Origin: Telmatactis stephensoni
Lineage: Eukaryota > Cnidaria > Anthozoa > Actiniaria > Isophelliidae
Length of the DNA: 64,000 nt
Direction of reading: 5' to 3'
NCBI GenBank assembly: GCA_029948255.1
Contig: JALIZF010001824.1
Coordinates: forward strand, 62,001-126,000
The translations under genes were made by a program, and so were the position numbers. Positions 48,901 through 57,900 of the stretch are shown here, in pieces (position 1 is the stretch's first letter; every line of letters begins with the position of its first letter). The notes below the pieces were generated by a model that saw only the letters and a program-made list of their open reading frames with translations, did no database searches and had not been told where the DNA came from.

Positions 48901-51900
48901 TCGTTAATAAGTAAGGGGGATAAAAAAGTTATAGCCAAATTCATAGCCAAATATATCCACTATCATACGACCCGTATTTGGTCCCGCGTGCGCTCGTAAA
49001 AAATCTTTGGAAATAATCACGTGATGGGGCTTATGCGGATCTTCGAAGGTGTCCCGGAAAAACTCGTATCCAGACCTGGACCAGCGCGCGCGTCTAAAAA
49101 TAGCAATAAAATGGTAAAAACCCGTCATATGATAAAATGCTTATTGACTGAGTTAACTAAAGTATTTGGCTCTTGTTCATTCTGCATGGCCCTCGCTACG
49201 CTCGTTTCGTACTGTCATGACTTTGAGCCAGTGATCTTCCTTCGGATCCTCCCACTAAGTCTATAGGCACATATTCCTTCCCATTCTCACATAGCCATTC
49301 CAACTTTATAATTCTACTTTGCCCTAATTTTCTATGATAACATACCTGCCGTTACAAGTCCTTCAGGAAGCTTTCTTAAAAACTGTTTTAATAAACTCGT
49401 TATGTTGTTAATATCGTGCCATTTCTAAAAGTGATTAAAAAATACAAACCTGTCAGCTTTTAAGAAACTTGCATATTACCCTTGTTCATAGCCTTCTTTT
49501 TAAGGGGATAAGGGAAAAGGGGTACAGCAAAGGGATAAGGGAAAAGGGGTACAGCAAAGGGATAAGGGAAAAGGGATACAGCAAAGGGATAAGGGAAAAA
49601 GGGATACAGCAAAGGGATAAGGGAAAAGGAATACAGCAAAGGGATAAGGCAAAAGGGATACAGCAAAGGGATAAGGGAAAAGGGATACAGCAAAGGGATA
49701 AGGGATAAGGGATACAGCAAAGGGATAAGGGAAAAGGGATACAGCAAAGGGATAAGGGAAAATGCTACAAAAAATGCTGCTGAAACCCGATAACAAGGCA
49801 AACGTATTTCTCGGTTTCTTCCATTCCTACGGGCATCGAAACACAAAGAACTGGTAGCCATGATGAATAAACAAGCAACAGATGCTAATGAGAAATCTTT
49901 TTCTATTGTTTATCCAAGATGGCTGCCGTGACGTCACATGCAATCCAGCAATACGCAATGGACTTGTTTTTGGAATGAACGTTTTTGATACCATAAAACA
50001 CTGGTTTAAAACAAATCAGTACAACAGCCAAGTAAGACGCTTCGCCATGTTTGTTGATGGTATCGTTGCTCTAACAAGGTACACTGCTCACCTCTTCTTC
50101 GAAATTCACGTTCTCGGCTCCTTTGTTGTTGACTTCATCTTGTAACAAAGACACTGCAGCTGAATTCCCAGGAACTCTGGATATAACGTAATATGGTAGA
50201 TGTGACGTCAGTCATGACGTAATGAAATGACGTATTAGTCAATGACAGACCTACCTGTAAACACCAACACATTCAATTCCTTTCTTGTCCACGACTTCAC
50301 AACAATGGTCCATAATCATGGGAACAGACTGAAAATTCAAAACGGTTGTAAAAACGTATTAGGTTTTAAAGCAACAACGTACTATTTTTGTAACTACAGA
50401 ATGTTTATAACAATATCGTATTCTCAAATGAGAATAGCACATGAAGCGCTTTATCACACTAGCGTGCTGTCCATATGAGGTTGGTTACACAATGAACGTG
50501 GATCTGTCTAATATTGGGTGCACCCATGAGGTTGCTTAGCACAAGAAGGAAAAGATCCGCACGAGACGTAGCTGAGTGCTACTCTAAGAGGGTGTTTACA
50601 CGGCACTAGGATCATCCTAGCACTAAGATCATCCTAGCAGGCGAATCATCCTACCTGCTATACATTTACTGCATTCTGTTTAGTAGGATGATCCTAGTAC
50701 CCAAAGTGAAGACACAAATTTCCATGTAAACAGAATGCAGTAAATGTATAGCAGGTAGGATGATTCGCCTGCTAGAATGATCCTAGTGCCATGTAAACAC
50801 CCCCAAAGCTTCTTTAGTGCTTAGCAACCTCACACATGCACCCAAAACTCGATACATCCACGCTAAGTGTACCAATCCTTAATTATCACAGATACGATAT
50901 AACGAACGCTTTGATTGCATGTTATACCGTAGTTATGCTGAGGTTTGGAATCAGAGCGCGCATTGTCTGATGGTTCACCCTATAGGAATGTCTTGTGTTG
51001 AAATAATTCTAGAGAACCAGAAAACCGAGCAAATATACAGGGGTGACTTCAACGATAATAACTTTGAAAGGCTGTCGTAAGATGATAGTGGTGGTGAAGG
51101 GAGTCAAGGCAACGATTTCCTCACCATATGTCGATGAATTCCACAGACTAAATTACCTTATTAACTTTCGATGGTGGACACATTTCTAATGGAACACCAA
51201 TGGAATGACCTGAAAGGGAAATAAAACACTGTCAGATTACTTCTCTCTCTCTGGTTTGTGCACTACTAATCTGTAGAAAGAATGCCCCTGCCTACATTAT
51301 ATACTTCCAAGTGAGATGATGGTGATGATGATGATAATAAAAAATAATAATTTTATTTAAAGAAGGTTTAACAACATTTACAAAATGCATCCAGTTTAGC
51401 TAGGCTAATCTTCCACTGGGCCTTCCATTACAGATGTAATGGTTTTGCCTACACTACAACATTCCAAGTGAGATCGTCTAATAGTATTACCTTGAACATA
51501 GTTGACCATATTGGGAGAGTTTTTCTTGCGTTTCTTGCTACTTTTATGCCATTTATTAGTTTTACTGCCTTCATCTGAAATCAATCATTCATAATTCTAA
51601 TCATAAAATCAATTGGATTCCTTATGAAGCTTTACTTCAAAAGGCATACAGTAACGAGCGCAACGTTTTGGCGGACCATGCAACGTTACTGCATCGTTAA
51701 GCGCAACGACGCGGCGTGCGCTCAAGCCATAAGATCTAGACAACAGATGACAGCACATCTATCTTTTATGAACCATCGCACAACTAAAGGTCTTCACAAA
51801 GAATCAAGTTTATAGTTCGTGATTTTTAAAGCTGCCAACAGAGTATGCAACAGACAAACAACAGATTTTGTTGTTTTGGTTATTGCTATTACTATTATTG

Positions 51901-54900
51901 TTGTTGTTGTTGTTGTCGTTGTCGTTGCTGTTGTTGTCGTTGTCGTTGTTGTTGTCGTTGTTATTATTGTTGTTGTTGTAGCTGCTGCTGCTGTTGCTGT
52001 TGTTTCTATTGCAGTAAAATTGGAATACTACACAAATCAAATACCTTTACTTTGATTCCCGGAAATGTTTTTGAATGAAAGGCTCTTCTTGAGATTGGAG
52101 AAATTGGGCATCTTAGCACTGCTGGGGGTAGTCGTTAGCTTATGACCAGATGAATGAGAGGTCCTGGAACAGACAATCAGTAACATAAGCTTGACTAGAT
52201 TGGTGGGTTACAGGTGATAACATTTGGCAACACTAACCCCGTAGATTCCTGCTCCACGTTCTTCCTTCTCCGTATAATAACACTTTGACTAGTAACGCCA
52301 GACTCCTGTAGACAGACAAATTTTCATGAGTATTAAAGGGGTGTTTACATGACACTAGGATCATCCTAGCAGGCGAATCATCCTACCTGCTATACATTTA
52401 CTGCATTCTGCTTAGTAGAATGATCCTAGTACCCGAAGTGAAGACACAAATTTCCATGTAAACAGAATGCAGTAAAAGTATCGCAGGTAGGATGATTCGC
52501 CTGCTAGGATGATCCTAGTGTCATGTAAACATCCCCTAACACACTCCGTTATCAAGGCCACGTCTCTTTTTGCCTGCCCCTGGAGATCGCACGCAAACTT
52601 TGAAACATATCTGTCATTACGACCATCCCGGTATTGCAGACCATACTGAACGGTATTGCAACCTTACTGAACGGTATTGCAACCTTACTGAACGGTATTG
52701 CAACCTTACTGAACGGTATTGCAACCTTACTGAACGGTATTGCAACCATACTGGACCGGTATTGCAACCATACTGACGGTATTGCAACCATACTGAACGG
52801 TATTGCAACCATACTGGACGGTATTGCAACCTTACTGAACGGTATTGCAACCTACTGAACGGTATTGGCAACCATACTGCACGGTATTACAACCATACCG
52901 GTATTACAACCATACCGGTATTACAACCAATTCGTAGCTGGCCGTATGAACGGGATTCTAACAGGAAGTCCAACTGAGAAGCGAACACACCGACTCATGG
53001 AATCAGTCTAAACGGAATTCCAATGTGCAAATGAGTAACAAAAGTACTTACATCTTCGTCTGGGTTGTTGTTAGATTGTATAGCTTCGATCCATTTCATC
53101 ATTGAAGAACGATCTTCACACTAACAAGATACAAATACATTAAAATCAAACCATTGACCATTATGGGACCACTCTTCGTGTACAACAAAACGGTCGTTTC
53201 ATAGACGAATCTGTTATCTCCAATCATCTTTCTAAAGCACGTACTGTCGTTCCTCTGCTTTATTGAATTAGTGTATCACTCTTGACTCAAGAGTTTCGTG
53301 GCACCAATTCTAGTCTTGCACGAAGCGATTGTCACGAGTTGTCAACGCTAAAAAACAGTTGGTTTTGTACGAATAAAATTGGGAAGGGTACGATGTTTTA
53401 CGTAAATGTAACGTACCGTAAATTCGTATCTTGATTGGTTGTATTTTCCGTATTGTAATCGCAATCCGTATCCGTGCCGTAAGTTGCCCACTTATACGAA
53501 GTCTGCTCAAACTATACGTATCCTGATTGGGTGTATTTTACGCCTCGTAACCGTATTCGTACCGTATGTCCGTACCGTAGGTTTTCCACTCATACGAAAT
53601 CTGTTCTAGCACGGTGGTAATCCTGATTGAGTGTATTTTACGTCTCGTAACCGTGTCCGTACCGTAGGTTTTCCACTCATACGAAATCTGTTCTAGCACG
53701 GTGGTAATCCTGTTTGGGTGTATTTTACGTATCGTAACCGTATTCGTACCGTATGTCCGTACCGTTGGTTTCCCACATCTTACGTATCGTATCCGTACAC
53801 TGGACACTTACCTGAAATAGATACTCACAACCATTAAATGTCATGAGGCGAAAAACGTTTTTACGTTTGGTGTAGTCGTGTGCTATATCAACAATACTGG
53901 ATTTAATGCTGATTGGTTGTTGCTCGTCTGCTCCATCGCCCTACGTAACACACAATAACGTTACTAAGTTGCGTTTCAACTTAAAACCGATAAAGACACC
54001 GATAAAGATGGCTAAATAGCAAATCAAATAACTAAATAGCAAATCAGATGGCTAAACGCAAATCAGTACGACAAACGCACAAATGCGCTACACGCGGCAA
54101 GTTTTTGTCCTAGGCCCGGTTGTACGAAGGTTGGATAAAGTTATCCACCGGATAAGAGTTATCCACTGTATAGATTTTGTATAGATTTTATCCGCTGGAT
54201 AAGGATTTATCCGCTGGATAGCGCTATTCACCCTTCGTACAACCGGACCCTGAACTATAAAGCACAGTTAGTCCAATTTTTCTTTCTTCTCTTCTGATCC
54301 ATTTTTTGTTTTCATTGTGCGAGAAGGTGGGGGAGGGAGGAAAGCAGCGCCGCCCACAAGAGAAGGATTGTAAGCCGAGAAAGTGAAATGAAACATCCAA
54401 GTGTAACGACAACTTACGTGATGTGCCGAATCTCTGTCTTTATGGAAATATAGAACATGACCACGAAGTACGACGTACACAGCCTTCCATGAACGAACAC
54501 TTGATCGCTACAACAAAAACGTTCTGATTAACAAACAAGATAAAAACAAAATAGATAATCAATAATTTACAAATAGATTCCATTTGTAGTGCGTTTGTCC
54601 AATAGATGCACAGATGACGTCAAAATGTTGTGACAGCAAAAAAGTACGTCATTGTTGTTTTCACCACATTTTGACGCCTTCAGTGCATTTATTAGAGTAC
54701 AGAACACGGAAAAATGGAACCTATTTGTTTTATACAATATTCATTGAAACATTTCAACCAATCAGGGCGCGTAAGATTCAATGACGTCATCTATGCGTGC
54801 GTGCTGTAATCACACACTGTTTTCGACCAATCAGAGCGCGTGTAATATACCAATTATTATATAAATGATCATTGACGAAAAGGAACTTTTCAAAAGTGCT

Positions 54901-57900
54901 TTAGGAAAAGTCGGCGAAAACGCCTGTCGGGTGAGGATAACGGGCACTCGTAGCGAAAAATCTGCGCACGCTCAAGAAAGCACTTGGTGTTTTTAAACCA
55001 TCATTTTCACGTTGTCAAACCAGCTACAATGACAATGACAAGCACAGGCTCAATGTAGTGTATGACCTTGAACTAAGGTTTCAATTCGAGGTTCACGGGA
55101 TAAACACGCTAAGATGTAAGCCCCGTTGATCCCATCCCCTCACCACAGGTAACCCGTCTAACACAAAAACCTTTCCATGAATACCGAAAGAAAGAATGCA
55201 AGCGTCTTGAATTGATAACAGCGGTCAAATTAAAACACCTACATACCTTACCACCGTCACCAACAACCAGCTTTTTCCACAAAAAACCCTCTTTTATGAC
55301 CTGAAACAAAATGATAAAATCTTTAAAATTGTACATATTAATTAAATAAATGATAAAGTTCTTTTCCTGTACATACCTCCATTAACCCTGGCACTGAGTC
55401 ATTAGGTTGTTCATCTTCTTCTTTCATCTCCTCTAAAGTCGCACGAGGAGTTGTTGACGACGATGTTGCCATTAAATAAGATATTCGTCTTCCAACTCGA
55501 GGTGCATGAGTTTCGTCAATAGCAGTCTCGCTGTCTACAAAAATCTATAAAATGCACAAATACAAGATGATAAAGAACACAAGTAAAGCCACAATATGGA
55601 TATTAATATTCATGGCGGATTTGATTCTGTAATGAGAGAATCAAGTGCCTACAACCATAAATTCAATATAAAGAGAGATCGCGAAAACCCAGCATCAAAA
55701 CCACAGTTTTTAACTTCCCCACGCCAACGCCTTCTAGGAAAAAGATTCTTGGACATTTTCTGGCCAAATTCGATAGCTTTAAACGTAATGGAAAAAGAAA
55801 CGAAACAAAAGTAAACAAACGAAAGGACGAGAGAAAAATAGAACAATAAAATTGAAGGCAACAAAACAATAGTATAAACTTTTGTCGTGTCAATATTTTG
55901 GTAGGAATATTCTCATATATCGTGACGCGAGGAATCGTGTTAAAACTGCTAAGGAGGCACTCAGTAAAATGACATTCATTTCAATTCATGATATAACTCC
56001 CTCATAACATGTACAGAAAAATGCATAAGCGTGTTCAAATCATAGTAAGACCCAAACCTAATCGTATTCGAGGCCACATCATTGTCAAGCAAGACAATAA
56101 CAAGCTACAATCAGACAAAGACTGTGCAGCGTAAGAAATCTGCAAAGACTTCCACTGATCGTCAACAGTACATCATACCTCGTCGTCGTCGTCCATGAGA
56201 ACATCTTCTTTGGGCGTGTCCTTACATATCTCAGTACCAGACGACACATGGACCATCATGGGCGTCATAAATGTTGACGATAATGCTGATGACAGGGTAG
56301 GTGTGGGTTTCAACACACCACTCCTCACGGGTTTGTGTCCAGATGCGTTCGCGGTGGCCATTAAATAAGATGTCCGTCGTTGCCTGGGACTAGTGCCGCT
56401 TTGATTGGCTCTTCTATCTTCTATACTTTGTTGGTTTCTACTGACTCCTCCCTCACTGGAGATGGACAACTGAACTTCTTCTGAATTTGTTTGGTTAGTA
56501 AATACTGACACCTGATTCGACTGCCTTGGGATCTTTGCGACAGGTTGAGACGCCTCTGACGACACATCCTCTCTGGAGTCGCTAGAAAAAACATTCATAC
56601 TTTCAACGGGTTGACTTTCAAGTAGAGTGGCTCCTACTGTAGATGACTGTAGCCCTCCAGGGCGTTCACGATTCATGTGTGATGAAATAGTTCTAATCAG
56701 GTAGGAAGATGATTCATCCATGCTTGGTCTTTTTTGCGGTTCCCTAGCAATAGGCTGCCTTGATATAAATTCAGAGTTAGTACTAACATTGAAAGTAGAT
56801 GGGCTGTCTGATGCTACAACGCGCGATGATGAAGGCATATATTGTGGTGTATTCTTGCTTTCTGGTTGACTAATATTGATTTCTAGTGAGTTTTCATTAA
56901 TGGAGATTTGTGGTCCATTTTGCTGATGTTTTGGTCCTCTATGACGTCCTTGTTCCCAACTATAATACCCTTCCATCTCCGAACAAGGAAGAGACCTTGA
57001 CCTGCCCTTCGTCTCATCAACAACCTGTAGTGTGTCTACATTAGCACTGCTAGTCCCTCGCTGAAAATGGAGTGCTTTTGGTTTCCCTGTGTAGTCTGTG
57101 GCAGCAAAGAAGTACGTCCCTCCTTCATGGCTCGCCAGGGTCGCTTTCTGTGAGGTGTTATCCGAATTGTTATTCACATCATCACATTTTCCAGACACGA
57201 CATACGCCCTATTTTCCTGTGCGCTCCTGTCTACGGACCCCCTCCTGGTAACTACTATAGGTATCTCATCTGGTGGGTCACGTATACTGACTGTCAGTGA
57301 TGCACTACTTTGCTGACTGTCTAGGGAGGGGTGAGTAGGTGCAATCGTCACAGAGGACATGACAGTGGGTGTAGTGGATGAGGCTTCTGTTCTGATTGGT
57401 TTGGGTTTTGTTGCTGGTGGTGACTTTTTGGGCGCACAAACAGACATCATTGGATTCACCTGAAAATACAAAGAGTTATTCATGAATACTAATACCTTTT
57501 AATAAAATAAGACCAAGAGAGCAAAAATAAGAGAGGGAAACTTCTTAATACCGCGCGCGCCATGTGAATTCCCGCTTGGGCTATTTTTAGAAACCAGATG
57601 CAGTTTAATAGGCATCTTTACCTTCGTTGTTTGTTGTCCCATTTCAGACCACGTGATGTCACTCTTGGGAGTTGATTCTTTCTTATGTAAATATTTTCAC
57701 ACGTTCATCATAAAAGAGCAATTCTCAAGGGAATGTCACATGGTCTCAAATGGGCAATTTGCATATGAAGGTAAAGAGGTCTATTCTCCCGTGCGTCATA
57801 ATTTAACACATCAAAAGAGCATACCCTCTTGGACACATACATGAAAACATCGATACTGAATGGCTAAGAGCAGTGCTGTTTCAAGGAAATTTAGTGCAGA

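Noticed and set aside
52552..52871. Several overlapping frames with 7-residue repeats
   Set aside because: A 21-base minisatellite keeps all frames open; not a repeat protein.
57612..57660. Possible small exon ([14 protein letters not shown]) before a GTAAAG donor
   Set aside because: No pyrimidine-rich acceptor, and the phases of the neighbouring exons already close without it.
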